A DNA stretch of 64,000 nt, from NCBI RefSeq assembly GCF_001187435.1, contig NZ_LFXA01000004.1, positions 377,001 to 441,000 of the forward strand, read 5' to 3'. Made by a program: the position numbers and the translations under genes. Position 1 is the stretch's first letter. The number at the start of each line of letters is the position of its first letter. The DNA comes from Streptomyces caatingaensis (GTDB lineage Bacteria > Actinomycetota > Actinomycetes > Streptomycetales > Streptomycetaceae). The notes below the pieces were generated by a model. It had not been told where the DNA came from and made no database searches. It saw nothing but the letters and a program-made list of their open reading frames with translations. Of this stretch, positions 24,254-34,160 are shown piece by piece.

Positions 24254-25558
24254 ATGCGAAGAGGCATACCGATCGCCGCCGCCCTCGGCGTGCTCGCGTT
24301 CGCCGCGGCCGGCTGTGGCGGCAGCGGCGGAGGCGACGGCGGCAGCGGCGAGAAGGCGGCCAGGGACCCGGGCGCGGTGAGCGGGACCGTCACCTGGTGG
24401 GACACGTCGGACGCGACGAACGAGGCGCCGGAGTTCAGGAGACTGGTCGCGGAGTTCGAGGCCAAGTATCCCAGGATCAAGGTCGATTACGTCAACGTCC
24501 CCTTCGACCAGGCGCAGCAGAAGTTCAAGACGGCGGCGGCCGCCGGCCGGGGCGCGCCCGACGTGCTGCGGGCGGACGTCGGGTGGACGGCCGGATTCGC
24601 ACAGCTCGGCTACCTCAAGGACCTCACGGGGACCCCGGCGCTGGACCGCCCGGAGGACTTCCTCCGGGGACCGCTCGAGGGCGCGGCGTACGAGGGGAGG
24701 ACGTACGGCGTCCCGCAGGTGACGGACACCCTCGGGCTGCTCTACAACAAGGAGTTGCTGCGCGAGGCGGGCGTGGACAGGCCGCCGGCGAACTGGCCGG
24801 AGGTCAAGGACGCCGCGCGGAAGGTGCGGGAGAAGTCCGGGGCCGGCGGCATCGGCCTGAGCCCCGACAGCTACTACTCCCTCCCGTTCCTCTACGGGGA
24901 GAAGAGCGACATGCTCGACGTGCCCGGGAAGCGGATCACCATCGCGGACCCGGCGTCGCGCAAGGGCATCGAGACGGCCGTGGACCTGGTGAGGTCGGGC
25001 GCGGCGCCCAAGCCGGCCGGGACGGACGGCTACAACGCGCTCAAGACCGACTTCAAGAACGGCCGGCTGGCGATGCTGATCGACGGCCCCTGGGCGACCA
25101 AGGAGCTGTTCGGCGGCGACGCGTTCAAGCGGCGGGAGAACCTGGGCATCGCCCCGGTGCCGGCCGGTTCCACCGGGGTCGCGGGGGCCCCGGTGGGCGG
25201 CCACAACCTCGTCGTCTACGCGGGAACGCGGAACTTCGACGCGTCGTACCTCTTCGTACGGTTCATGACGGACGGCGAGCGGCAGCGCGAGGCGTCCACC
25301 GCCCTGGGGCTGCTGCCGACGCGAACGTCCGCCTACACCAAGGACGTTCTGGCCGACCCGGTCCGCAAGTCCTTCCATGACGCGCTGACCACGGCGCACC
25401 CGCGCCCGCCGATCCCGCAGGGCGGCGACCTGTTCACCGTCTGGCTCCAGCACTACACGAAGATCCTGACGCTGCGGGAGGAGCCGCGGGCGGGCCTGGA
25501 GGCCACGGCGAAGGAGTGGAAGTCGGCGCTCCTCAAGGACTACGCGGTCGCGTCATGA
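24254..25558 (+). CDS. malE: Maltose/maltodextrin ABC transporter substrate-binding lipoprotein
   Basis: A lipoprotein signal (LGVLAFAAAGCGG) anchors the protein outside the membrane. The mature part is a type I sugar-binding protein with VTWWDTSDATNEAPEF and KTDFKNGRLAMLIDGPWATKELF, as in MalE proteins, and is 434 residues long. It is the first gene of malE-malF-malG; its TGA overlaps the malF ATG. The cognate ATPase is not in the window, as usual for Streptomyces sugar systems served by a shared MsiK. It is preceded by MalR-type operators. Confidence 0.92.
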   Translation: MRRGIPIAAALGVLAFAAAGCGGSGGGDGGSGEKAARDPGAVSGTVTWWDTSDATNEAPEFRRLVAEFEAKYPRIKVDYVNVPFDQAQQKFKTAAAAGRGAPDVLRADVGWTAGFAQLGYLKDLTGTPALDRPEDFLRGPLEGAAYEGRTYGVPQVTDTLGLLYNKELLREAGVDRPPANWPEVKDAARKVREKSGAGGIGLSPDSYYSLPFLYGEKSDMLDVPGKRITIADPASRKGIETAVDLVRSGAAPKPAGTDGYNALKTDFKNGRLAMLIDGPWATKELFGGDAFKRRENLGIAPVPAGSTGVAGAPVGGHNLVVYAGTRNFDASYLFVRFMTDGERQREASTALGLLPTRTSAYTKDVLADPVRKSFHDALTTAHPRPPIPQGGDLFTVWLQHYTKILTLREEPRAGLEATAKEWKSALLKDYAVAS

Positions 25559-26484
25559 CGAGACTGCGCCGCTCGCTGACGGCCCACTGGTACGCGTGGG
25601 CCATGGTCCTGCCCGTGGTCGTCGTCCTGGCCGTCCTGGTCGCCTATCCGCTGGGCAAGGGCATCTACCTGTCGTTCACGGACGCCGACGAGGCCAACAC
25701 CGCCCGCACGATCGGCGTCAACCACATCCCGTCGACGTACGGGTTCGTCGGCCTCGACAACTACTGGCGCGTCCTGTCCGGCCAGGAGGGCAACTTCTAC
25801 GGCCGGCTGGGCTGGACGGTGGTGTGGACGGCGTCGTGCGTCGTCCTCCACTACGTCCTCGGCCTGGGCCTGGCGATGCTGCTCAACCGGCCGATGCGGC
25901 TGCGGGGCCTCTACCGCGTGCTGCTGATCCTGCCGTGGGCGGTGCCCGCGTTCGTCGCCACCTTCTCCTGGCGGCTGATGTTCAACGAGAAGTACGGGGT
26001 GCTCAACGCGGTGCTCGAACGGCTCGGCGCGGGCGCCGTGGACTGGCTCGGCGACAGCACCCTGCAAAAGGCGGCGGCCGTCGCCGTCAACGTCTGGATG
26101 GGCGTGCCGTTCATGATGGTCGCCCTCCTGGGCGGGCTGCAGACCATCCCCGCCGAGCTGCACGAGGCCGCCGCACTCGACGGCGCCTCGCCCTGGCAGC
26201 GGTTCCGGCACGTGACGCTGCCGGGCCTGCGGACGGTGAGCGGGACGGTCGTCCTGCTCGGCACCATCTGGACGTTCAACATGTTCCAGGTGATCTACCT
26301 GCTGATCGGGCAGGGCGCGAGCTCGGACAGCGAGATCCTGGTGACCTACGCCTACCGGCTGGCCTTCCAGGGCATCCGCGACTACGCGGGCTCGGCGACG
26401 TACGGGATCCTCCTCCTGTCGCTGCTGCTGGTGTTCGCCACGTTCTACCGGCGGGCCCTGGCGCGGCAGGAGGTGGCGCGGTGA
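25555..26484 (+). CDS. malF: Maltose ABC transporter permease
   Basis: This is a six-span type permease of 309 residues. The EAA loop is EAAALDGASPWQRFRHVTLPGLR, which contacts the ATPase. The N-terminal part is HWYAWAMVLPVVVVLAVLVAYPL. It begins with an ATG overlapping the malE stop (ATGA) and ends overlapping the malG GTG, so the three genes are translationally coupled. It forms the channel with MalG for maltose or maltodextrin import. Confidence 0.92.
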   Translation: MTRLRRSLTAHWYAWAMVLPVVVVLAVLVAYPLGKGIYLSFTDADEANTARTIGVNHIPSTYGFVGLDNYWRVLSGQEGNFYGRLGWTVVWTASCVVLHYVLGLGLAMLLNRPMRLRGLYRVLLILPWAVPAFVATFSWRLMFNEKYGVLNAVLERLGAGAVDWLGDSTLQKAAAVAVNVWMGVPFMMVALLGGLQTIPAELHEAAALDGASPWQRFRHVTLPGLRTVSGTVVLLGTIWTFNMFQVIYLLIGQGASSDSEILVTYAYRLAFQGIRDYAGSATYGILLLSLLLVFATFYRRALARQEVAR

Positions 26485-27305
26485 AGCCCCGTTCGCGCGG
26501 CGCCTCCGTGGCGCTGCACGCCACGCTGGCCGTGGCGTCGCTGCTCGCCCTCTTCCCCGTCCTGTTCGTCGTCCTCGTCTCGCTGCACGGGCGTGACGGC
26601 TGGCAGGAGCCGACGCGGATCGGCGGCCTCGGCCTGTCGACGTACCGCTACGTCCTGTCGGACACCAAGTTCCTCGTGTGGTTCGGCAATTCGCTCGTCG
26701 TGGCGGCGGGGGCGACCGCGCTGGGCGTCCTCGTCTCGGCCAGTGCCGGGTACGCGGTCTCGCGGCTGCGCTTCCCCGGCCACCGGCCGCTGATGTGGAC
26801 GTTCCTGGTCGCCCAGATGTTCCCGATGGCGGTCCTGATCGTGCCGCTCTACACGATCCTCGGGCAGCTGGGCCTGCTGGACTCGTACGCCGGCCTGATC
26901 CTCACCTACTGCTCGGTCTCCGTGCCGTTCTGCGCCTGGATGCTCAAGGGCTACTTCGACACGATCCCGGCCGAGATCGACGAGGCGGGGCGGGTGGACG
27001 GGCTCACGCCGTTCGGCACGTTCTGGCGGCTGGTGCTGCCGCTGGCGCGGCCGGGGCTGGCGGTGACGGGGTTCTACTCGTTCATCACGGCGTGGGGCGA
27101 GGTCGCGTTCGCGAGTCAGTTCATGAGCAGTGAGGAGCATTACACCTTGGCTGTGGGGTTGCAGACGTTCGTGGGGCAGCAGAAGGCGGAGTGGGGATTG
27201 ATGACCGCTGCGGCGGTCCTCATCACCGTTCCCGCCGGGGTGGTGTTCTTCCTGGCGCAGCGCCACCTGATATCCGGCCTGACGGCCGGCGGCACGAAGG
27301 GCTAG
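26481..27305 (+). CDS. malG: Maltose ABC transporter permease
   Basis: This second permease of 274 residues has the EAA loop EIDEAGRVDGLTPFGTFWRLVLPLARPG and MalG-type C-terminal sequence (RHLISGLTAGGTKG). The GTG at 26481 overlaps the malF TGA, with AGGAGG at 26468-26473 upstream. It forms the membrane channel with MalF. Confidence 0.92.
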   Translation: MKPRSRGASVALHATLAVASLLALFPVLFVVLVSLHGRDGWQEPTRIGGLGLSTYRYVLSDTKFLVWFGNSLVVAAGATALGVLVSASAGYAVSRLRFPGHRPLMWTFLVAQMFPMAVLIVPLYTILGQLGLLDSYAGLILTYCSVSVPFCAWMLKGYFDTIPAEIDEAGRVDGLTPFGTFWRLVLPLARPGLAVTGFYSFITAWGEVAFASQFMSSEEHYTLAVGLQTFVGQQKAEWGLMTAAAVLITVPAGVVFFLAQRHLISGLTAGGTKG

Positions 27306-27335
27306 CCGCCGGCCGGCGGGTGATTGTGCCCCTGT

Positions 27336-27352
27336 CCCCTCCGGGGGAGGGG
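27336..27352. terminator. Hairpin after malG
   Basis: CCCCTCC-GGG-GGAGGGG lies between malG and the glucosidase gene. It may attenuate read-through so that the downstream glucosidase is expressed at a lower level than the transporter. Confidence 0.45.
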
Positions 27353-27411
27353 CTGGGGCGAAATCTCCCCCACCCACAACCCGAACCTCACTCCCAGCCC
27401 CAAGGAACCCC

Positions 27412-29058
27412 ATGACCCAGAACCCGGCCCCCGCCACCACCACCGCCACGGAGGGCAACACCCCACCGGCAACGCCCTGGTGGCGCGACGCCGTCATCTA
27501 CCAGATCTACGTCCGCTCGTTCGCGGACAGCGACGGCGACGGCATCGGCGATCTGCGCGGCGCACGCCGACGCCTGCCGTACCTGGCGGAGCTGGGCGTC
27601 GACGCCGTCTGGCTGACGCCGTTCTACGCCTCGCCGCAGGCGGACGGCGGCTACGACGTCGCGGACTACCGCGCCGTGGACCCGCTCTTCGGCGGCCTCC
27701 AGGACGCCGACGACCTCGTCCGCGAGGCACACCGCCTCGGCCTGCGCGTCATCGTCGACATCGTGCCGAACCACACGTCCGACCGGCACGCGTGGTTCCG
27801 CGAGGCGCTCGCGGAGGGGCCGGGCGGCGCGGCCCGCGCCCGCTACCACTTCCGCCCCGGCCGGGGGGCGGACGGCGAACTGCCGCCCAACGACTGGGAG
27901 TCGGTCTTCGGCGGCCCGGCGTGGACCCGGACGGGCGGGGCCGACGGCGAGTGGTACCTCCACCTCTTCGCCCCGGAGCAGCCGGACCTCAACTGGGAGA
28001 ACCCGGAGGTGGCGGCGGAGTTCGAGTCGATCCTGCGCTTCTGGCTCGACCTCGGCGTCGACGGCTTCCGCGTCGATGTCGCGCACGGCATGGTCAAGGC
28101 CCCCGGCCTGCCCGACATCGGGCGAAAGGAACAGGCCAAACTGATCGGCGCGCAGGTGCTGCCGTTCTTCGACCAGGACGGGGTGCACGCGATCCACCGC
28201 TCCTGGCGGCGGCTGCTGGACTCCTACGACGGCGGGCGGATCGGCGTGGCCGAGGCGTGGGCGCCGACGCCCGAGCGCCTCGCCCTGTACGTGCGCCCGG
28301 ACGAGCTGCACCAGGCGTTCAACTTCCACTTCCTGACGTGTCCCTGGGACGCGGCGGCGATGCGGGCCGTCATCGACGAGTCGCTGGCGTCCACGGGTTC
28401 GGTGGGCGCGCCGGCCACCTGGGTGCTGTCCAACCACGACGTCGTCCGGCACACGACCCGCTACGGCGGCGGCGAGCGGGGCACCCGCCGCGCGCGTGCG
28501 GCGGCGCTGCTGATGCTGGCGCTGCCGGGTTCGGCGTACGTCTACCAGGGCGAGGAGCTGGGGCTGCCGGAGGTCGTGGACCTGCCGGACGCCGTGCGGC
28601 AGGACCCGGCGTTCTTCCGGGGGGACGGCCAGGAGGGCACGCGGGACGGCTGCCGGGTGCCGATCCCATGGGAGGGCGCCGAGGCGCCGTACGGTTTCGG
28701 CCCGGCCGGCAGCTGGCTGCCGCAGCCGGCGGAGTGGCGGCACCTGTCGGTCGCGGCCCAGTCCGGCGACCCGCGTTCGACGCTGGAGCTCTACCGCTCG
28801 GCGCTGGCCCTGCGGCGCCGGCTGCCGGGCCTGGGCGACGGTCCGATGTCCTGGCACGCGACGGGGGACGGGGACGCCGGGGTGCCGGAGGGCGTCCTCG
28901 CCTTCTCCCGGCCGGGGTTCGCGTGCACGCTCAACACCCTCGGCATCGAAGTGGAACTGACCGTTCCGGGACGGCCGGTGCTCGCCACCGCCCCGCTGGA
29001 GTTCACCGGCGGCACGGTCCGGCTGCCCGCCGAGACCTGCGTGTGGTGGGAAGTCTGA
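27412..29058 (+). CDS. GH13-family alpha-glucosidase (548 aa)
   Basis: The (beta/alpha)8 amylase-fold motifs are in order: VIVDIVPNHTSDRH (region I), GFRVDVAHG with the nucleophile Asp (region II), GVAEAWAP with the acid/base Glu (region III) and VLSNHD with the stabilising Asp (region IV). WWRDAVIYQIYVRSFADSDGDGIGDL is typical of oligo-1,6- and alpha-glucosidases. No signal peptide is seen, so it acts in the cytosol on maltose or maltodextrins brought in by MalEFG. It corresponds to the aglA-type gene of other Streptomyces mal loci. Confidence 0.92.
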   Translation: MTQNPAPATTTATEGNTPPATPWWRDAVIYQIYVRSFADSDGDGIGDLRGARRRLPYLAELGVDAVWLTPFYASPQADGGYDVADYRAVDPLFGGLQDADDLVREAHRLGLRVIVDIVPNHTSDRHAWFREALAEGPGGAARARYHFRPGRGADGELPPNDWESVFGGPAWTRTGGADGEWYLHLFAPEQPDLNWENPEVAAEFESILRFWLDLGVDGFRVDVAHGMVKAPGLPDIGRKEQAKLIGAQVLPFFDQDGVHAIHRSWRRLLDSYDGGRIGVAEAWAPTPERLALYVRPDELHQAFNFHFLTCPWDAAAMRAVIDESLASTGSVGAPATWVLSNHDVVRHTTRYGGGERGTRRARAAALLMLALPGSAYVYQGEELGLPEVVDLPDAVRQDPAFFRGDGQEGTRDGCRVPIPWEGAEAPYGFGPAGSWLPQPAEWRHLSVAAQSGDPRSTLELYRSALALRRRLPGLGDGPMSWHATGDGDAGVPEGVLAFSRPGFACTLNTLGIEVELTVPGRPVLATAPLEFTGGTVRLPAETCVWWEV

Positions 29059-29083
29059 GATGGGACCGGTACAGTCACCTCCC

Positions 29084-30148
29084 GTGACCGCACGGCTGGC
29101 CGACATCGCAGCCCAGGCGGGTGTCAGCGAAGCAACCGTCAGCCGCGTCCTCAACGGGAAGCCGGGGGTGGCCGCGTCCACCCGCCAGTCCGTGCTGGCC
29201 GCGCTCGACGTGCTCGGCTACGAACGGCCGGTGCGGCTGCGGCGGCGCAGCGCGGGCCTCGTGGGGCTGATCACACCCGAGCTGGAGAACCCCATATTCC
29301 CCGCCTTCGCGCAGGTGATAGGGCAGGCGCTGACCCGCCAGGGCTACACGCCCGTCCTCGCCACGCAGACGCCCGGCGGCTCCACCGAGGACGAGCTGAC
29401 CGAGATGCTCGTGGAACGCGGCGTGGCCGGGATCATCTTCGTCTCCGGCCTGCACGCGGACACCTCCGCCGACATGCAGCGCTACGAGCGGCTGCGCGCC
29501 CAGGGCGTGCCGTTCGTCCTCGTCAACGGCTTCTCGTCCAAGGTGCGGGCCCCTTTCGTCTCCCCCGACGACCGGGCCGCGATGAGGCTTGCCGTCACCC
29601 ATTTGGCGGAGCTGGGCCACCGCAGGATCGGGCTGGCGGTGGGACCGGCGCGGTACGTGCCCGTCCAGCGGAAGACGGAGGGCTTCCTGCGCTCGATGAA
29701 GGACCAGCTCGGCGTGGAGGCGGACGACGCACAGGAGTTGGTCGAGCACTCGCTGTTCACCCTGGAGGGCGGGCAGGCGGCGGCCGAGGCGCTCCTGGGA
29801 CGGGGCTGCACGGCCGTCGTGTGCGCCAGCGACATGATGGCCCTCGGCGCGGTCCGGGCGGCCCGCGGGGCGGGCCTGGAGGTGCCCAGGGACGTCTCCG
29901 TGGTCGGCTTCGACGACTCCCCGCTCATAGCGTTCACCGACCCGCCGCTGACCACCGTCCGCCAGCCCGTGCGGCCCATGGGGCAGGCGGCGGTGCGCGC
30001 GCTGCTGGAGGCGATCGGCGGGACGCCCGCGCCCCACAGCGAGTTCGTCTTCCTCCCGGAGCTGGTCGTACGGGGCTCGACGGGGGCGGCGGTCGTTACG
30101 CCCGGTGCGCGGCAGGCCGAAAGCCGCCAGGACCCACCTCGGGGATGA
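29084..30148 (+). CDS. malR: LacI-family repressor of the mal operon
   Basis: The N-terminal LacI helix-turn-helix is TARLADIAAQAGVSEATVSRVLNGKPGV, then hinge and periplasmic-binding-like core (GLVGLITPELENPIFPAFAQ; VVGFDDSPLIAFTDPPLTTV). MalR-type repressors release malE operators in the presence of maltose or maltodextrin. I chose GTG 29084, which gives the usual T-A-R-L-A-D N-terminus; an in-frame ATG at 29060 would add 8 residues. Here the regulator follows malEFG and the glucosidase instead of preceding malE. Confidence 0.9.
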   Translation: MTARLADIAAQAGVSEATVSRVLNGKPGVAASTRQSVLAALDVLGYERPVRLRRRSAGLVGLITPELENPIFPAFAQVIGQALTRQGYTPVLATQTPGGSTEDELTEMLVERGVAGIIFVSGLHADTSADMQRYERLRAQGVPFVLVNGFSSKVRAPFVSPDDRAAMRLAVTHLAELGHRRIGLAVGPARYVPVQRKTEGFLRSMKDQLGVEADDAQELVEHSLFTLEGGQAAAEALLGRGCTAVVCASDMMALGAVRAARGAGLEVPRDVSVVGFDDSPLIAFTDPPLTTVRQPVRPMGQAAVRALLEAIGGTPAPHSEFVFLPELVVRGSTGAAVVTPGARQAESRQDPPRG

Positions 30149-30184
30149 TCTGCGCCCTTCGCGACTCTGGCACACTGTGGGCCT

Positions 30185-31048
30185 ATGGGTGAAGCGACCG
30201 CAAGGACCCTGGAAGGCCGTACGGCAGCCCCGCCGCCCAACGGGGAGAGCGCGGACAGGCCGCCTGCGGACCGTCGCCTGTCGCCGCGCGGGCCGTCCCC
30301 GCGCGGACGGCGTTCGCCCCGCCGGCCCCGGCTCTGGTTCGAAGTGCTCCTCATCGGGGTCAGTTACTGGGTCTACTCGCTCGTGCGCAACGCCGTTCCC
30401 GAGCAGAAGGCCCAGGCGCTGCGCAACGCGGACTGGATCTGGGGCGCGGAGCACACCCTGCGCATCGCCGTCGAGGACACCGTCAACCGGGCCGTCAATT
30501 CGGTGACCTGGCTCGTCGTGGGGATGAACTACTACTACGCGACGCTGCACTTCGTCCTGACGATCGGTGTGCTCGTCTGGCTCTACCGCTGGCACCCCGG
30601 GCGCTACGCGGCCGCGCGCCTCGTCCTCTTCGCCACGACCGGTGTGGCGCTGCTCGGTTACTACCTGTTCCCGCTCGCGCCGCCCCGGTTGATGCCCGGG
30701 GGCGACTTCGTCGACACCGTCGTCGTCCACCACACGTGGGGTTCGATGGCCTCGGGCAATCTCGCGGACGTCTCCAACCAGTACGCGGCGATGCCGTCGA
30801 TGCACATCGGGTGGTCGGTGTGGTGCGGGGTGATGATCGCGGTGTTGGTGCGGCCGGTGTGGGGGAAGGTGCTGGGGGTTCTGTATCCGGTGGCGACGTT
30901 GGTCGTCATCGTGTCGACGGCGAATCACTTCTGGCTGGATGCGGTCGGGGGATTGCTGTGCCTCGGCTTCGGGTTCGGGTTGTCGTATGTGTGGTACGGG
31001 GCGTTTCCGTACCGGCTGGCGAGGCGGGTACCGGTCGTGGACCGGTGA
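30185..31048 (+). CDS. PAP2-superfamily integral membrane phosphatase/phosphotransferase (287 aa)
   Basis: The cytosolic N-terminus (about 45 residues) is Arg/Pro-rich. About five to six membrane spans follow, and the catalytic core reads AMPSMHIGWSVW and STANHFWLDAVGG, the second and third PAP2 histidine motifs as in inositolphosphotransferase-like (AUR1-type) proteins. The likely role is in lipid head-group metabolism. It converges on glnE with only 7 bp between stop codons. Confidence 0.85.
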   Translation: MGEATARTLEGRTAAPPPNGESADRPPADRRLSPRGPSPRGRRSPRRPRLWFEVLLIGVSYWVYSLVRNAVPEQKAQALRNADWIWGAEHTLRIAVEDTVNRAVNSVTWLVVGMNYYYATLHFVLTIGVLVWLYRWHPGRYAAARLVLFATTGVALLGYYLFPLAPPRLMPGGDFVDTVVVHHTWGSMASGNLADVSNQYAAMPSMHIGWSVWCGVMIAVLVRPVWGKVLGVLYPVATLVVIVSTANHFWLDAVGGLLCLGFGFGLSYVWYGAFPYRLARRVPVVDR

Positions 31049-31055
31049 GACCCTC

Positions 31056-34000
31056 CTACCCCCCGTAGAACCGATCCTCCACCACCGCCCGCGCCCTCCG
31101 CGTCGTCCGACGGTAGTCATCGAGCATGTCACCGACGTGACCGGGCCCGTACCCGAGGTAGCGGCCGACCGCGGCCAACTCCCGGGCGTCGCCGGGGAAG
31201 GAGTCCCCGGGACGCCCCCGCACGAGCATCACCGCGTTGCGGACGCTCGTCGCGAGCACCCACGCCTCGTCGAGGATCCGCGCCTCGTCGGAGGCGAGCA
31301 GCCCCGCCGCGCGGGCGGCGGCGAGCGCCTCGCGGGTGCGGGTGGTGCGGAGGGCGGGGACGGCGCGGCCGTGGCGCATCTGGAGGAGCTGGACGGTCCA
31401 CTCGACGTCCGAGAGCCCGCCCCGGCCCAGCTTGGTGTGGAGGGTACGGTCCGCGCCGCGCGGCAGACGCTCCCGCTCCATGCGGGCCTTGAGCCGGCGG
31501 ATCTCGCGGACCGCGTCGTCGCCGAGGCCGTCCTCGGGATACCGCAGCGGATCGACGAGTTCGAGGAAGCGGCGGCCCAGTTCCTCGTCGCCCGCGACCG
31601 GTTCGGCCCGCAGCAGGGCCTGGCTCTCCCAGACGAGCGACCAACGCCGGTAGTAGGCGGCGTAGGAGGCGAGGGTGCGGACGAGGGGGCCGGAGCGGCC
31701 CTCGGGACGCAGATCGGCGTCGATCGGCAACGGCGGGTCGGCGGTGGGCAGTTGCAGCAGCCGGCGCATCTCGTTGGCGACGGCGAAGGCGGCCTTCGCG
31801 GCCTCCTCCTCGCCGACGCCGTCCCGCGGCTCGTGGACGAAGAGGACGTCGGCGTCGGATCCGTAACCCTGTTCGTGGCCGCCGAAGCGGCCCATGCCGA
31901 TGACGGCGAAGCGGGTGGGCAGCGTGTCGCCCCACTCCGCCCGGACGGCGGCGCGCAACGCGCCCGCCAGGGCGGCCGCGTTGAGGTCGGAGACGGCCCG
32001 GCCGACGACGTCGCAGCGGCTGCCGTGGTCACGGCCGGTGCCGCGCGAGCCGTTGACGACCCCCGTGCCCGAACCGGCGCGCCCGTAGGCGCCGATGATG
32101 TCCGCGGCGGCGGTGCGGAACAGCTCGCGCCGCCGCACCCCGCGCACCGCGACGATGGCGGCCTCCGCGTCCTCGGCACGGCCGACGGCGGCCAGCGTCT
32201 CCTGCTCCAGGGACTCGCGGTCGCGCGGGCGCAGCCCTTCCGGGGCACCGAGGATGGCGACGGCCTCGGGGGCGCGCAGCAGCAGGTCGGGCGCGAGCCG
32301 CCCGGCGGAGAGGACCCGGGCGAGATTCTCCGCGGCGGCGCCCTCGTCGCGCAGCAGCCGCAGATACCAGGGGGTCTTGCCCAACGCGTCGGACACCTTG
32401 TGGAAGTTGAGCAGTCCGGCGTCGGGATCGGCGGAATCGGCGAACCAGCCCAGCAGCACGGGCAGCAGCGTACGCTGAATCGCCGCCTTCCGGGTCACTC
32501 CCGAGGCCAGCGCCTCCAGATGGCGCAGCGCGGCGGCCGGGTCCGCGTAGCCGAGGGCCTCCAGCCGCTGTCCGGCGGCCTTCGGGCTGAGGCGGATCTC
32601 GCCGGGTTCGAGCTGGGCGACGGCGTCCAGCAGCGGCCGGTAGAAGAGTTTTTCGTGCAGCCGGCGCACTTCGCGGGCGTGCCGCCGCCACTCACGGTCG
32701 AGTTCGGCGACCGGGTCGGTGCGGAAGCCCAGGGAGCGGCCGAGGCGGCGCAGTCCGGCCTCGTCCTCGGGCACCAGGTGGGTGCGGCGCAGCCGGTGGA
32801 GCTGGATGCGGTGCTCCATGGCGCGCAGGAAGCGGTAGGCGGCGTCGAGGGCGGCGGCGTCGGCCCGGCCGACGTAGCCGCCGGCGGCGAGCGCGGCGAG
32901 GGCGTCCAGGGTGCTGCCGCTGCGCAGCGTGGCGTCGCTGCGGCCGTGGACGAGCTGCAGGAGCTGGACGGCGAATTCGACGTCGCGCAGGCCGCCGGGG
33001 CCGAGCTTCAGTTCGCGGTCGACGCGGTCGGCGGGGATGGAGGCGACGACGCGGCGGCGCATCTGCTGGACGTCGGGGACGAAGTTGTCGCGCTCGGCGG
33101 CCTGCCACACGAGCGGGGCGACGGCGTCCGCGTAGCGCTGTCCGAGCACCGGGTCCCCGGCCACCGGGCGGGCCTTGAGGAGGGCCTGGAACTCCCAGGT
33201 CTTGGCCCAGCGCTGGTAGTAGGCGAGGTGGCTGCGGAGCGTCCGTACCAGCGGCCCGTTGCGGCCCTCGGGGCGGAGGTTGGCGTCGACGGGCCAGATG
33301 GTGCCCTCGGGGGTGGCGTCGGAGCAGATCCGCATCATGCGGGAGGCGAGCCGTGCGGCGGCCTGGAGGGCGGGGCCCTCGGCGGTGCCGCCGTGCGGCT
33401 CGGCGACGAAGATGACGTCCACGTCCGAGACGTAATTGAGCTCGTGGCCGCCGCACTTGCCCATGCCGACGACGGCGAGCCGGCAGGCGGCGGCGTCCTC
33501 GGGGTGCTCGTCGCGGGCGATGCCGAGCGCGGCCCGCAGGGTCGCGGTCGCCAGGTCGGCGAGTTCGGCGGCGGTCTGGGCGACGTCGGCGGTGCCGGTG
33601 ACGTCGCGGGCGGCGATGGTGAGCAGGCAGCGGCGGTAGGCGGCGCGCAGCGCGTTGGAGGGGGCGAGGCCCTGCTCCCGCCCGGCCGTCAGGCCGTCGG
33701 CCAGGGCCTGTTCGAAGGCGGCGGTGTCGGGGTGCAGGTCGCCGGTCTCGAAGGTGACCAGCGCGTGCCAGTCGGCGGGGTGGCGGGCGAGGTGGTCGCC
33801 GAGCGCCTCGGAGGCGCCGAGCACGCCGAGCAGCCGGTCGCGCAGCGGCTTGGCGGCGGCGAGGGTGTCCAGCAGGGTCCGGGCGTCCTCGCCGGCCGCC
33901 TCGACGAGGCGGGCGAGCCCGCGCAGCGCGAGGTCGGGGTCGGCGGTGGCCCCGAGCGCGTCGAGCAGCACGGGATCGTCCCGCACGGCCGCCAGTCCGT

Positions 34001-34091
34001 CCGCCTCCAGCAGCCGCCCGGCCATCGCGGGATCCGTGAACCCGTGCCGCACCAGCCGGCTGAAGGTGCTGCTCCTGCGCCCCGGCACCAT
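31056..34091 (-). CDS. glnE: Bifunctional glutamine synthetase adenylyltransferase/deadenylyltransferase
   Basis: Two nucleotidyltransferase halves are visible, each with the G-X-D-X-D active site: GGHELNYVSDVDVIFV in the N-terminal half and GGHEQGYGSDADVLFV in the C-terminal half. Each is followed by the conserved DANLRPEGRNGPLV or DADLRPEGRSGPLV segment. With 1011 residues it matches actinobacterial GlnE. It attaches or removes AMP on glutamine synthetase I according to nitrogen status. I chose ATG 34091 (MVPGRRSSTFSRLVRHGF), as in other Streptomyces, over an upstream TTG. It is followed upstream by the glnA2-like gene on the same strand. Confidence 0.96.
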   Translation of the reverse strand: MVPGRRSSTFSRLVRHGFTDPAMAGRLLEADGLAAVRDDPVLLDALGATADPDLALRGLARLVEAAGEDARTLLDTLAAAKPLRDRLLGVLGASEALGDHLARHPADWHALVTFETGDLHPDTAAFEQALADGLTAGREQGLAPSNALRAAYRRCLLTIAARDVTGTADVAQTAAELADLATATLRAALGIARDEHPEDAAACRLAVVGMGKCGGHELNYVSDVDVIFVAEPHGGTAEGPALQAAARLASRMMRICSDATPEGTIWPVDANLRPEGRNGPLVRTLRSHLAYYQRWAKTWEFQALLKARPVAGDPVLGQRYADAVAPLVWQAAERDNFVPDVQQMRRRVVASIPADRVDRELKLGPGGLRDVEFAVQLLQLVHGRSDATLRSGSTLDALAALAAGGYVGRADAAALDAAYRFLRAMEHRIQLHRLRRTHLVPEDEAGLRRLGRSLGFRTDPVAELDREWRRHAREVRRLHEKLFYRPLLDAVAQLEPGEIRLSPKAAGQRLEALGYADPAAALRHLEALASGVTRKAAIQRTLLPVLLGWFADSADPDAGLLNFHKVSDALGKTPWYLRLLRDEGAAAENLARVLSAGRLAPDLLLRAPEAVAILGAPEGLRPRDRESLEQETLAAVGRAEDAEAAIVAVRGVRRRELFRTAAADIIGAYGRAGSGTGVVNGSRGTGRDHGSRCDVVGRAVSDLNAAALAGALRAAVRAEWGDTLPTRFAVIGMGRFGGHEQGYGSDADVLFVHEPRDGVGEEEAAKAAFAVANEMRRLLQLPTADPPLPIDADLRPEGRSGPLVRTLASYAAYYRRWSLVWESQALLRAEPVAGDEELGRRFLELVDPLRYPEDGLGDDAVREIRRLKARMERERLPRGADRTLHTKLGRGGLSDVEWTVQLLQMRHGRAVPALRTTRTREALAAARAAGLLASDEARILDEAWVLATSVRNAVMLVRGRPGDSFPGDARELAAVGRYLGYGPGHVGDMLDDYRRTTRRARAVVEDRFYGG

Positions 34092-34160
34092 CGTCCCGCC
34101 GCCTCCAGCCTGACCATGTTCGATCAAGTTCCCGGCGGCCAGCCTAGCCGCCGCGGACGT